64,000 bases of DNA. Source: Platycnemis pennipes. Taxonomy: Eukaryota; Arthropoda; Insecta; Odonata; Platycnemididae. The stretch spans positions 34,743,859-34,807,858 of the forward strand of contig OW121858.1 of NCBI GenBank assembly GCA_933228895.1. The letters run 5' to 3'. Below are positions 1 through 9,253 of this stretch, in pieces. Below the pieces are notes generated by a model. It was given only the letters and a program-made list of their open reading frames with translations. It had not been told where the DNA came from and did no database searches. Each line of letters starts with the position of its first letter. The first letter of the stretch is position 1. A program made the position numbers and the translations under genes.

Positions 1-188
1 CATAGCAATGAAGGACTAAAATGAAATGGTTTGTGAGTTATATCACTTTTCCCTGGGGGAACTAATTAGTACTCATCGTGGAAAAGGTGGACCTACATGA
101 TCCCTCAAGAACAAGAAAAGTTTCTTATTTAAAGGAAGTCTTAGGTTAGTTTGTAATTTTAAGCAGAATAATGCACACTCTTGGGACG
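1..188 (+). repeat. V1 monomer (reference)
   Basis: Markers are ttatatcac instead of ttatttcac, ccctggggg in the variable pocket, gaaaaggt, aaaagtttcttattt, and the tail aataatgcacactcttgggacg-type, which is 1 bp short. V1 is the best block marker: other copies start at 5,100, 9,254, 14,546, 20,213, 22,480, 26,592, 28,859, 32,638, 60,219, 61,918 and 63,807. None occurs between about 32.8 and 60.2 kb. Confidence 0.9.
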
Positions 189-377
189 CATAGCAATGAA
201 GGCCTAAAATGAAATGGTTTGTGAGTTATTTCACTTTTTCCTAGAGGAACTAATTAGTACTCATCGTGGAAAGGGTCGACCTACATGATCCGTCAAGAAC
301 AAGAAAAATTTCTTATTTAAAGTGAGTCTTTGGTTGGCTTGTAATTTTAAGCAGAATTAAGCACTCTCCTGAACACG
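189..377 (+). repeat. V2 monomer (reference)
   Basis: Markers are aaggcctaaaatg, actttttcctagagg, gatccgtcaag, aaaaatttcttatttaaagt, ggttggcttg and a tail ctgaagacg or similar. It follows V1 or V28 in most blocks. A derived form with ctttttgctagagg and aaggactaaa replaces it in the 39-52 kb blocks (for example 39,251). Confidence 0.88.
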
Positions 378-566
378 CATAGCAATGAAGGACTAAAATG
401 AAATAGTTTGTGAGTTATTTCACTTTTCTATAGGGGAACTAATTAGTACTCATCGTGGAAAGGGTCGACCTACATGATCCCTCAAGAACAAGAAAATTTT
501 CTTATTTAAAGGAAGTCTTTGGTTAGTTTGTAATTTTAAGCAGAATTAAGCACTCTCCTAGAGACG
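378..566 (+). repeat. V3 monomer (reference)
   Basis: The marker is cacttttctatagggg in the variable pocket. Otherwise it is close to consensus. It is absent between V2 and V4 in the run starting at 5,100 and in the one starting at 9,254, and is present again at 11,142 and after 14,922. Confidence 0.85.
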
Positions 567-756
567 CATAGCAATGAAGGACTAAAATGAAATGGTTTGT
601 GAGTTATTTCACTTTTCCCGCAGGGGAACTAAATAGTACTCATCGTGGAAAGGGTCGATCTACATGATCCCTCAAGAATAAGAAAATTTTCTTATTTAAA
701 GGAAGTCTTTGGTTAGTTTGTAATTTTAAGCAGAATTATGCACTCTCCTGGAGACG
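567..756 (+). repeat. V4 monomer with 20-bp palindrome (reference)
   Basis: At 190 bp it carries one extra base in cccgcagggg, plus aactaaatag, gtcgatctac, caagaataag and aattatgcac. The change of aacaag to aataag turns the usual 14-bp palindrome into a perfect 20-bp one, AATAAGAAAATTTTCTTATT, at 677-696. V4 precedes V5 in nearly every block. Confidence 0.9.
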
Positions 757-944
757 CATAGCAATGAAGGACTAAAATTAAATGCTTTGTGAGTTATTTC
801 ACATTTCCTCAGGGGAACTAATTAGTATTCATCGTGGAAATGGTCGACCTACATGATCCCTCAAGAACAAGTAAATTTTCTTATTTAAAGGAAGTTTTGG
901 TTAGTTTGTAATTTTAAGCCGAATAATGCACTCTCACGGAGACG
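757..944 (+). repeat. V5 monomer (reference)
   Basis: This 188-bp variant has cctcagggg, agtattcatcg, gaaatggtcg, caagtaaattttc, gaagttttggt (1 bp short), and the tail aagccgaataatgcactctcacgg. It is one of the most distinctive and most frequently copied variants. Here the start is cacatttcctcag; most copies have cacttttcctcag. The caagtaaa change breaks the central palindrome. Confidence 0.9.
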
Positions 945-1133
945 CATAGCAATGAAGGACTAAAATGAAATGGTTTGTGAGTTATTTCACTTTTCCCTAG
1001 GGGAACTAATTAGTACTCATCGTGGAAAGGGTCGACCTACATGATCCCTCAAGAACAAGAAAATTTTCTTATTTAAAGGAGATCTTTGGTTAGTTTGTAA
1101 TTTTAAGCAGAATAAAGCACTCTCCTGGAGACG
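945..1133 (+). repeat. V6 monomer (reference)
   Basis: It is close to consensus in its first two thirds, with aaaggagatctttgg in place of aaaggaagtctttgg and the tail aataaagcac. It follows V5 in most blocks. Confidence 0.85.
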
Positions 1134-1322
1134 CATAGCAATGAAGGACTAAAATGAAATGGTTTGTGAGTTATTTCACTTTTCCCTAGGGGAACTAATT
1201 AGTACTCATCGTGGAAAGGGTCGACCTACATGATCCCTCAGGAACAAGAATATTTTCTTATTTAAAGGAAGTCTTTGGTTAGTTTGTAATTTTAAGTAGA
1301 ATTAAGCACTCTCCTGGAGACG
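1134..1322 (+). repeat. V7 monomer (reference)
   Basis: Markers are gatccctcaggaac, and aagtagaattaag in the tail. A sister form has cccaagggg in the pocket (10,387 region and 21,720-21,910). Confidence 0.82.
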
Positions 1323-1511
1323 CATAGCAATTAAGGACTAAAATGAAATGGTTTGTGAGTTATTTCACTTTTCCCTAGGGGAACTTAGTAGTAGTCATCG
1401 TGGAAAGGGTCGACCAACATAATTTCTCATGAACAAGAAAATTTTCTTATTTAAAGGAAGTCTTTGGTTAGTTTGTAATTTTAAGCAGAATTAGGCACTC
1501 TCCTGGAGATG
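1323..1511 (+). repeat. V8 monomer (reference)
   Basis: Markers are tagtagtcatcgtgg, gaccaacataatttctc and aattaggcac, usually followed by the junction ggagatgaaaagc in place of ggagacgcatagc. This copy also has caattaagg near its start. A V8 monomer (28,292) defines the left end of the 20-monomer duplication. Confidence 0.88.
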
Positions 1512-1700
1512 AAAAGCAATGAAGGACTAAAATGAAATGGTTTGTGAGTTATTTCACTTTTCCCTAGGGGAACTAATTAGTACTCATCGTGGAAAGGGTC
1601 GACCTACGTGATCCCTCAAGAACAAGAAAATTTTCTTATTTAAAGGAGATCTTTGGTTAGTTTGTAATTTTAAGCAGAATAAAGCACTCTCCTGGAGACG
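1512..1700 (+). repeat. V9 monomer, mixed type
   Basis: It begins with the gatgaaaagc junction typical of monomers after V8, then carries ctacgtgatcc and aaaggagatc, which elsewhere occur together in monomers before V33 (18,889; 31.3 kb; 35.1 kb). It looks like a chimera of a post-V8 monomer and a pre-V33 monomer. Confidence 0.7.
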
Positions 1701-1889
1701 CATAGCAATGAAGGACTAAAATGAAATGGTTTGTGAGTTATTTCACTTTTCCCTAGGCGAACTAATTAGTACTCATCGTGGAAAGGGTCGACCTACATGA
1801 TCCCTCAAGAACAAGAAAATGTTCTTATTTAAAGGAAGTCTTTGGTTAGTTTGTAATTTTATGCAGAATAAAGCACTCTCCTGGTAAGG
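1701..1889 (+). repeat. V10 monomer (reference)
   Basis: Markers are aaaatgttcttattt, ttttatgcagaataaag and the tail ctggtaaggc. It precedes V11 here and before 25,692 and 35,851. A related form with ctggtaacgc is frequent after V6. Confidence 0.85.
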
Positions 1890-2078
1890 CATAGCAATAA
1901 AGGACTAAAATGAAATGGTTTGTGAGTTATTTCACTTTTATCTAGGGGAACTAATTAGTACTCATCGTGGAATGGGTCGACCTACATGATCCCTCAAGAA
2001 CAAGAAAATTTTCTATTTAAAAGGAAGTCTTTGGTTAGTTTGTAATTTTAAGCAGAATTAAGCACTCTCCTGGAGACG
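1890..2078 (+). repeat. V11 monomer (reference)
   Basis: Markers are gcaataaagg, cacttttatctagggg, and the shifted run ttttctatttaaaagg. Full copies start at 25,692 and 35,851. The copy starting at 32,071 keeps only the V11 left end and continues as V8. Confidence 0.87.
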
Positions 2079-2267
2079 CATAGCAATGAAGGACTAAAAT
2101 GAAATGGTTTGTGAGTTATTTCACTTTTCCCTAAGGGAACTAATTAGTACTCATCGTGGAAAGGGTCGACCTTCATGATCCCTCAAGAACAAGAAAATTT
2201 TCTTATTTAGAGGAAGTCTTTGGTTATGTTGTAATTTTAAGCAGAATTAAGCACTCTCCTGGAGACG
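2079..2267 (+). repeat. V12 monomer (reference)
   Basis: Markers are ccctaaggg, gaccttcatgatcc, cttatttagaggaag and ggttatgttgtaa. It follows V11 and also V39, which is the derived form of V11 in the right half, so the V11-V12 order is kept across the window. Confidence 0.87.
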
Positions 2268-2456
2268 CATAGCAATGAAGGACTAAAATGAATTGGTTTG
2301 TGAGTTATTTCACTTTTCCCAAGGGGAACTAATTAGTCCTCATCGTGGAAAGGGTCGACCTACATGATCCCTCAAGAACAAGAAAATTTTCTTATTTATA
2401 GGGAGTCTTTGGTTGGCTTGTAATTTTAAGCAGAATTAAGCACTCTCCTGGTGACG
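2268..2456 (+). repeat. V13 monomer (reference)
   Basis: Markers are atgaattggtttg, cccaagggg, cttatttatagggagtc and ggttggcttg. The other clear copy starts at 36,418. There one extra monomer (ccctaaagg, aaatgattt) stands between V12 and V13. Confidence 0.83.
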
Positions 2457-2645
2457 CATAGCAATGAAGGACTAAAATGATGTGGTTTGTAGGTTATTTC
2501 ACTTTTCCCTAGGGGAACTAATTAGTACTCATCGTGCAAAGGGTCGACCTACATGATCCCTCAAGAACAAGAAAATGTTCTTATTTAAAGGAAGTCTTTG
2601 GTTAGCTTGTAATTTAAGATAGATTAAAGCACTCTCCTGGACACG
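2457..2645 (+). repeat. V14 monomer (reference)
   Basis: Markers are atgatgtggtttgtaggtt, catcgtgcaaag, aaaatgttc, and ggttagcttgtaatttaaga followed by tagattaaag. The partner at 36,607 is nearly identical; reading the two side by side I saw a single difference (aaaggaagtc against aaagaaagtc) in the marker-bearing part. Confidence 0.88.
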
Positions 2646-2834
2646 CAAAGCAATGAAGGACAAAAATGAAATGGTTTGTGAGTTATTTCACTTTTCCCTA
2701 AAGGAACTAATAAGTACTCATCGTGGAAAGGGTCGACCTACATATTCCCATAAGAACATGAAAATTTTCTTATTTAAAGGGAGTCTTTGGTTAGTTTGTA
2801 ATTTTAAGCAGAATTAAGCACTCTCCTGGAGACG
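2646..2834 (+). repeat. V15 monomer (reference)
   Basis: Markers are the caaagc junction, gacaaaaatg, ccctaaagg with aactaataag, cccataagaacatg and aaagggagtc. The partner starts at 36,796. A monomer at 60,030 combines gacaaaaatg with cccataagaacatg and forms the right edge of the recent amplification. Confidence 0.86.
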
Positions 2835-3023
2835 CATAGCAATGAAGGACTAAAATGAATTGGTTTGTGAGTTATTTCACTTTTCCCTAGGGGAACTAAT
2901 TAGTACTTAACGTCGAAAGGTTCGACCTACATGATCCCTCAAGAACAAGAAAATTTTCTTATTTAAAGGAAGTCTTTGGTTAGTTTGTAATTTTAAGCAG
3001 AATAAAGCACTCTCCTGGAGACG
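2835..3023 (+). repeat. V16 monomer (reference)
   Basis: Markers are atgaattgg and agtacttaacg. This copy has cgtcgaaaggttcg where its partner at 36,985 has cgtggaaagggtcg. Confidence 0.82.
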
Positions 3024-3211
3024 CAAAGCAATGAAGGACTAAAATGAAATCGTTTGTGAGTTATTTCACTTTTCCTCAGGGGAACTAATTAGTATTCATC
3101 GTGGAAATGGTCGACCTACATGATCCCTCAAGAACAAGTAAATTTTCTTATTTAAAGGAAGTTTTGGTTAGTTTGTAATTTTAAGCCGAATAATGCACTC
3201 TCACGGAGACG
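3024..3211 (+). repeat. V17 monomer (reference)
   Basis: A V5-like monomer (cctcagggg, gaaatggt, caagtaaa, ccgaataatgc) that starts with the caaagc junction and has atgaaatcgtttg. Partners start at 7,367 and 37,174; the latter has switched to a V18-like tail. Confidence 0.83.
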
Positions 3212-3399
3212 CATAGCAATGAAGGACTAAAATGATATGGTTTGTGAGTTATTTCACTTATTTCTAGGGGAACTAATTAGTACTTATCGTGGAAAGGGTC
3301 GACCTTCATGATCCCTCAAGAACAAGTAAATTTTCTTATTTAAAGGAAGTTTTGGTTAGTTTGTAATTTTAAGCAGAATAAAGCACTCTCCTGGAGACG
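3212..3399 (+). repeat. V18 monomer (reference)
   Basis: Markers are cacttatttctagggg, agtacttatcg, gaccttcatg, caagtaaa and gaagttttgg. The partner starts at 7,555. In the 37-kb copy V18 is lost as a separate unit because V17 and V18 have merged into one chimera (37,174). Confidence 0.82.
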
Positions 3400-3588
3400 C
3401 AAAGCAATGAAGGACTAAAATGAAATGGTTTGTGAGTTATTTCACTTTTCCCTAGGGGAACTAATTAGTAGTCATCGTGGAAAGGGTGGACCAACATAAT
3501 TTCTCAAGAACAAGAAAATTTTCTTATTAAAAGGAAGTCTTTGGTTAGTTTGTAATTTTAAGCAGAATTAGGCACTCTCCTGGAAACG
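3400..3588 (+). repeat. V19 monomer (reference)
   Basis: A V8-like monomer with tagtagtcatcg, gggtggaccaacataattt and cttattaaaagg, starting at a caaagc junction. Partners start at 7,743 and 37,362. Confidence 0.83.
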
Positions 3589-3777
3589 CATAGCAATGAA
3601 GGACTAAAATGAAATGGTTTGTGAGTTATTTCACTTTTCCCTAGGGGAACTAATTAGTACTCATCGTTGAAAGGGTCGAACTACATGATCCCTCAAGAAC
3701 AAGAAAATTTTCTTATTTAAAGGAAGTCTTTGGTTAGTTTGTAATATTAAGCAGAATAAAGCACTCTCCTGGAGACG
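3589..3777 (+). repeat. V20 monomer (reference)
   Basis: Markers are catcgttgaaagggtcgaac and gtaatattaag. The partner starts at 37,551 and adds ttatatcac. In the 5,100-9,253 run V20 and V21 appear fused into one monomer near 7,932. Confidence 0.8.
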
Positions 3778-3966
3778 CATAGCAATGAAGGACTAAAATG
3801 AAATGGTTTGTGAGTTATTTCACTTTTCCCTAGGGGAACTAATTAGTACTCATCGTGTAAAGGGTCGAACTACATGATCCCTCAAGAACAAGAAAATTTT
3901 CTTATTTAAAGGAGATCTTTGGTTAGTTTGTAATTTTAAGCAGAATAAAGCACTCTCCTGGAGACG
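3778..3966 (+). repeat. V21 monomer (reference)
   Basis: Markers are catcgtgtaaagggtcgaac with aaaggagatc. The copy at 37,740, which adds agttctcatcg, is the left end of the 11-monomer duplication, and its right part reappears in the chimera at 39,819. Confidence 0.85.
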
Positions 3967-4154
3967 CATAGCAATGAAGGACTAAAATGAAATGGTTTGT
4001 GAGTTACTTCACTTTTCCCTAGGGGACCTAATTTGTACTCATCGTGGAAAGAGTCGACCTACATGATCCCTCAAGAACAACAAAATTTAATTATTACAGG
4101 AAGTCTTTAGTTAGTTTGTAATTTTAAGCAGAGTAAAGCACTCTCCTGGAGATG
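3967..4154 (+). repeat. V22 monomer, most diverged (reference)
   Basis: Markers are gagttacttcac, ggggacctaatttgtac, gaacaacaaaatttaattat followed by tacagg, and agagtaaagc. It is a very clear landmark, with copies at 8,121, 37,929, 40,008, 43,409, 50,018 and 60,973. Confidence 0.9.
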
Positions 4155-4343
4155 CATAGCAATGAAGGACTAAAATGAAATGGTTTGTATGTTATTTCAC
4201 TTTTTCCTGGCAGAACTAATTAGTACTCATCGTGGAAAGGGTCGACCTACATGATCCCTCAAGAACAGGAAAATTTTATTATTTAAAGGAAGTCTTTGGT
4301 TAGTTTGTAATTTTAAGCATAATTAAGCACTCTCTTGTAGACC
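4155..4343 (+). repeat. V23 monomer (reference)
   Basis: Markers are tgtatgttattt or tgtgtgttattt, ctttttcctggcagaac, gaacaggaaaattttatt, and the tail gcataattaagcactctctt followed by gtagaccc. It always follows V22. Confidence 0.88.
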
Positions 4344-4532
4344 CATAGCAATGAAGGACTAAAATGAAATAGTTTTTTAGTTATTTCACTTTTCCCTAGG
4401 TGAACTAATTAGTACTCATCGTGGAAAGGGTCGACCTACATGATCCCTCAAGAACAAGAAAATTTTCTTATTTAAAGGAAGTCTTTGGTTAGTTTGTAAT
4501 TTTAAGCAAAATAATGCACACTCTTGGAGACG
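4344..4532 (+). repeat. V24 monomer (reference)
   Basis: It starts at the acccatagc junction and has aaatagttttttagttatt, ctaggtgaac and the tail aataatgcacactcttggag. It follows V23 at 8.5, 38.3, 40.4, 43.8 and 50.4 kb. Confidence 0.88.
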
Positions 4533-4721
4533 CATAGCAATGAAGGACTAAAATGAAATGGTTTGTGAGTTATTTCACTTTTTCCTAGAGGAACTAATAA
4601 GTACTCATCGTGGAAAGGGTCGACCTACATGCTCCCTGAAGAACAAGAAAATTTTCTTATTTAAAGGAAGTCCTTGGTTTGTTTGTAATTTTAAGCAGAA
4701 TTAGGCACTCTCCTGGAGATG
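4533..4721 (+). repeat. V25 monomer (reference)
   Basis: Markers are actttttcctagagg, aactaataag, catgctccctgaag and aagtccttggtttg. It follows V24 in each copy and is then followed either by a V26-like monomer (first 10 kb) or by V34 (from 14 kb on). Confidence 0.87.
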
Positions 4722-4910
4722 AAAAGCAATGAAGGACTAAAATGAAATGGTTTGTGAGTTATTTCACTTTTCCCTAGGGGAACTAATTAGTACTCATCGT
4801 GGAAAGGGTCGACCTACATGATCCCTCAAGAACAAGAAAATTTTCTTATTTAAAGGAAGTCTTTATTTGGTTTGTAATTTTAAGCAGAATTAAGCACTCT
4901 CCTGGAGACA
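4722..4910 (+). repeat. V26 monomer (reference)
   Basis: A near-consensus monomer that starts at the gatgaaaagc junction and ends with aattaagcac and ggagacaca. It precedes V27 here, and equivalents precede V27 or V29 in the 17.9, 22.1, 28.5, 30.2 and 32.3 kb regions. Confidence 0.8.
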
Positions 4911-5099
4911 CATAGGTGTGAAGGACTAAAATGACATTGTTTGTGAGTTATATCACTTTTCCCTAGAGGATCTAATTAGTACTCATCGTGGAATGGGTCG
5001 ACCTACATGATCCCTCAAGAACAAGAAAATTTTCTTATGAAAAGGAAGTATTTGGTTAGTTTGTAATTTTAAGCAGAATTAAGCACTCTTCTGGAGACG
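4911..5099 (+). repeat. V27 monomer (reference)
   Basis: Markers are cataggtgtgaagg, atgacattgtttg, ttatatcac, gaatgggt, and in most copies cttattaaaaggaagtattt. It directly precedes V1. Partners start at 9,065 (with cagaggtgtg), 22,291, 28,670 and 32,449. Confidence 0.88.
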
Positions 5100-8000
5100 C
5101 ATAGCAATGAAGGACTAAAATGAAATGGTTTGTGAGTTATATCACTTTTCCCTGGGGGAACTAATTAGTACTCATCGTGGAAAAGATCGACCTACATTAT
5201 CCCTCAAGAACAAGAAAAGTTTCTTATTTAAAGGAAGTCTTTGGTTAGTTTGTAATTTTAAGCAGAATAATGCACACTCTTGGGACGCATAGCAATGAAG
5301 GCCTAAAATGAAATGGTTTGTGATATATTTTACTTTTTCCTAGAGGAACTAATTAGTACTCATCGTGGAAAGGGTCGACCTACATGATCCGTCAAGAACA
5401 AGAAGAATTTCTTATTTAAAGGAAGTCTTTGGTTAGTTTGTAATTTTAAGCAGAATTAAGCACTCTCCTGAAGACGCATAGCAATGAAGGACTAAAATGA
5501 AATGGTTTGTGAGTTATTTCACTTTTCCCGCAGAGGAACTAAATAGTACTCATCGTGGAAAGGGTCGATCTACATGATCCCTCAAGAATAAGAAAATTTT
5601 CTTATTTAAAGGAAGTCTTTGGTTAGTTTGTAATTTTAAGCAGAATTATGCACTCTCCTGGAGACGCATAGCAATGAAGGACTAAAATGAAATGGTTTGT
5701 GAGTTATTTCACTTTTCCTCAGGGGAACTAATTAGTATTCATCGTGGAAATGGTCGACCTACATGATCCCTCAAGAACAAGTAAATTTTCTTATTTAAAG
5801 GAAGTTTTGGTTAGTTTGTAATTTTAAGCCGAATAATGCACTCTCACGGAGACGCATAGCAATGAAGGACTAAAATGAAATGGTTTGTGAGTTATTTCAC
5901 TTTTCCCGCAGGGGAACTAAATAGTACTCATCGTGGAAAGGGTCGATCTACATGATCCCTCAAGAATAAGAAAATTTACTTATTTAAAGGAAGTCTTTGG
6001 TTAGTTTGTAATTTTAAGCAGAATTATGCACTCTCCTGGAGACGCATAGCAATGAAGGACTAAAATGAAATGGTTTGTGAGTTATTTCATTTTTCCTCAG
6101 GGGAACTAATTAGTATTCATCGTGGAAATGGTCGACCTACATGATCCCTCAAGAACAAGTAAATTTTCTTATTTAAAGGAAGTTTTGGTTAGTTTGTAAA
6201 TTTAAGCCGAATAATGCACTCTCACGGAGACGCATAGCAATGAAGGACTAAAATGAAATGTTTTGTGAGTTATTTCACTTTTCCCTGGGGGAACTAATTA
6301 GTACTCATCGTGGAAAGGGTCGACCTACATGATCCCTCAAGAACAAGAAAATTTTCTTATTTAAAGGAGATCTTTGGTTAGTTTGTAATTTTAAGCAGAA
6401 TAAAGCACTCTCCTGGAGACGCATAGCAATGAAGGACTAAAATGAAATGGTTTGTGAGTTATTTCACTTTTCCCTAGGGGAACTAATTAGTACTCATCGT
6501 GGAAACGGTCGACCTACATGATCCCTCAAGTACAAGAAAATGTTCTTATTTAAAGGAAGTCTTTGGTTAGTTTGTAATTTTATGCAGAATAAAGCACTCT
6601 CCTGGTAACGCATTGCAATGAAGGACTAAAATGAAATGGTTTGTGAGTTATTTCACTTTTCCCTAGGGGAACTAATTAGTACTCATCGTGGAAAGGGTCT
6701 ACCTACATGATCCCTCAGGAACAAGAAAATTTTCTTATTTAAAGGAAGTCTTTGGTTTGTTTGTAATTTTAAGTAGAATTAAGCACTCTCCTGGAGACGC
6801 ATAGCAATGAAGGACTAAAATGAAATGGTTTGTGAGTTATTTCACTTTTCCCTAGGGGAACTAATTAGTAGTCATCGTGGAAAGGGTCGACCAACATAAT
6901 TTCTCAAGAACAAGAAAATTTTCTTATTTAAAGGAAGTCTTTGGTTAGTTTGTAATTTTAAGCAGAATTACGCACTCTCCTGGAGACGCATAGCAATGAA
7001 AGAATAAAATGAAATGGTTTGTGAGTGATTTCACTTTTCCCTAGGGGAACTAATCAGTACTCATCGTGGAAAGGGTCGACCTACATGATCCCTCAAGAAC
7101 AAGAAAATTTTCTTATTTAAAGGGAGTCTTTGGTTGGCCTGTAATTTTAAGCAGAATAAAGCACTCTCCTGGAGACGCATAGCAATGAAGGCCTAAAATG
7201 AAATGGTTTGTGAGTTATTTCACTTTTCCCTAAGAGAACTAATAAGTACTCATCGTGGAAAGGGTCGACCTACATGATCCCTCAAGAACAAGAAAATTTT
7301 CTTATTTAAAGGAAGTCTTTGGTTAGTTTGTAATTTTAAGCAGAATAAAGCACTCTCCTGGAGACGCAAAGCAATGAAGGACTAAAATGAAATCGTTTGT
7401 GAGTTATTTCACTTTTCCTCAGGGGAACTAATTAGTATTCATCGTGGAAATGGTCGACCTACATGATCCCTCAAGAACAAGTAAATTTTCTTATTTAAAG
7501 GAAGTTTTGGTTAGTTTGTAATTTTAAGCCGAATAATGCACTCTCACGGAGACGCATAGCAATGAAGGACTAAAATGAAATGGTTTGTGAGTTATTTCAC
7601 TTATTTCTAGGGGAACTAATTAGTACTTATCGTGGAAAGGGTCGACCTTCATGATCCCTCAAGAACAAGTAAATTTTCTTATTTAAAGGAAGTTTTGGTT
7701 AGTTTGTAATTTTAAGCAGAATAAAGCACTCTCCTGGAGACGCAAAGCAATGAAGGACTAAAATGAAATGGTTTGTGAGTTATTTCACTTTTCCCTAGGG
7801 AAACTAATTAGTAGTCATCGTGGAAAGGGTGGACCAACATAATTTCTCAAGAACAAGAAAATTTTCTTATTAAAAGGAAGTCTTTGGTTAGTTTGTAATT
7901 TTAAGTAAAATTAGGCACTCTCCTGGAGACGCATAGCAATGAAGGACTAAAATGAAATGGTTTGTGAGTTATTTCACTTTTCCCTAGGGGAACTAATTAG

Positions 8001-9253
8001 TACTCATCGTTGAAAGGGTCGAACTACATGATCCCTCAAGAACAAGAAAATTTTCTTATTTAAAGGAGATCTTTGGTTAGTTTGTAATTTTAAGCAGAAT
8101 AAAGCACTCTCCTGGAGACGCATAGCAATGAAGGACTAAAATGAAATGGTTTGTGAGTTACTTCACTTTTCCCTAGGGGACCTAATTTGTACTCATCGTG
8201 GAAAGAGTCGACCTACATGATCCCTCAAGAACAACAAAATTTAATTATTACAGGAAGTCTTTGGTTAGTTTGTAATTTTAAGCAGAGTAAAGCACTCTCC
8301 TGGAGACGCATAGCAATGAAGGACTAAAATGAAATGGTTTGTGTGTTATTTCACTTTTTCCTGGCAGAACTAATTAGTACTCATCGTGGAAAGGGTCGAC
8401 CTACATGATCCATCAAGAACAGGAAAATTTTATTATTTAAAGGAAGTCTTTGGTTAGTTTGTAATTTTAAGCATAATTAAGCACTCTCTTGTAGACCCAT
8501 AGCAATGAAGGACTAAAATGAAATAGTTTTTTAGTTATTTCACTTTTCCCTAGGTGAACTAATTAGTACTCATCGTGGAAAGGGTCGACCTACATGATCC
8601 CTCAAGAACAAGAAAATTTTCTTATTTAAAGGAAGTCTTTGGTTAGTTTGTAATTTTAAGCAGAATAATGCACACTCTTGGAGACGCATAGCAATGAAGG
8701 ACTAAAATGAAATGGTTTGTGAGTTATTTCACTTTTTCCTAGAGGAACTAATAAGTACTCATCGTGGAAAGGGTCGACCTACATGCTCCCTGAAGAACAA
8801 GAAAATTTTCTTATTTAAAGGAAGTCCTTGGTTTGTTTGTAATTTTAAGCATAATTAGGCACTCTCCTGGAGATGAAAAGCAATGAAGGACTAAAATGAA
8901 ATGGTTTGTGAGTTATTTCACTTTTCCCTAGGGGAACTAATTAGTACTCATCGTGGAAAGGGTCGACCTACATGATCCCTCAAGAACAAGAAAATTTTCT
9001 TATTTAAAGGAAGTCTTTGGTTAGTTTGTAATTTTAAGCAGAATTAAGCACTCTCCTGGAGACACAGAGGTGTGAAGGACTAAAATGACATTGTTTGTGA
9101 GTTATATCACTTTTTTCTAGAGGAACTAATTAGTACTCATCGTGGAATGGGTCGACCTACATGATCCCTCAAGAACAAGAAAATTTTCTTATTAAAAGGA
9201 AGTATTTCGTTAGTTTGTAATTTTAAGCAGAATTAAGCACTCTCCTGGAGACG
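5100..9253 (+). repeat. Array segment 2: 22-monomer run
   Basis: V1 at 5,100 to V1 at 9,254 is 4,154 bp. The matched V27 markers at 4,911 and 9,065 are also 4,154 bp apart. Relative to segment 1 it lacks V3 and V9-V16, carries an extra V4-V5 dimer, and keeps V17-V19 and V22-V27 in order. New monomers with gaataaaatg plus gagtgatttc (about 6,989) and with gcctaaa plus ccctaagag (about 7,178) appear in the middle. Confidence 0.87.
5477..6232 (+). repeat. V4-V5 dimer duplicated in tandem (378-bp period)
   Basis: V4 (5,477), V5 (5,667), V4 (5,855) and V5 (6,045) stand in sequence, so a two-monomer unit has been doubled. Both V4 copies carry cccgcag and gaataag and both V5 copies carry cctcag, caagtaaa and tcacgg. 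The second V4 has aaaatttactt, which breaks its palindrome. Confidence 0.9.

Larger units (their letters stand above)
1..5099 (+). repeat. Array segment 1: 27-monomer run V1 to V27
   Basis: This run starts with a V1 monomer and ends just before the next V1 at 5,100. It serves here as the reference series: V1 at 1, then V2 at 189 and so on to V27 at 4,911. Its right part (1,890-4,721) has nearly the same variant order as 35,851-38,683. Its left part (V1, V2, V3, V4, V5, V6) recurs after most other V1 monomers, although V3 is sometimes missing. The window opens exactly at a monomer start, so what lies to the left is unknown. Confidence 0.9.

Noticed and set aside
62..69. CTAATTAG as a homeodomain-type binding site
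   Set aside because: It is a short A/T-rich word present in nearly every monomer because the monomer is repeated; nothing else suggests regulation.
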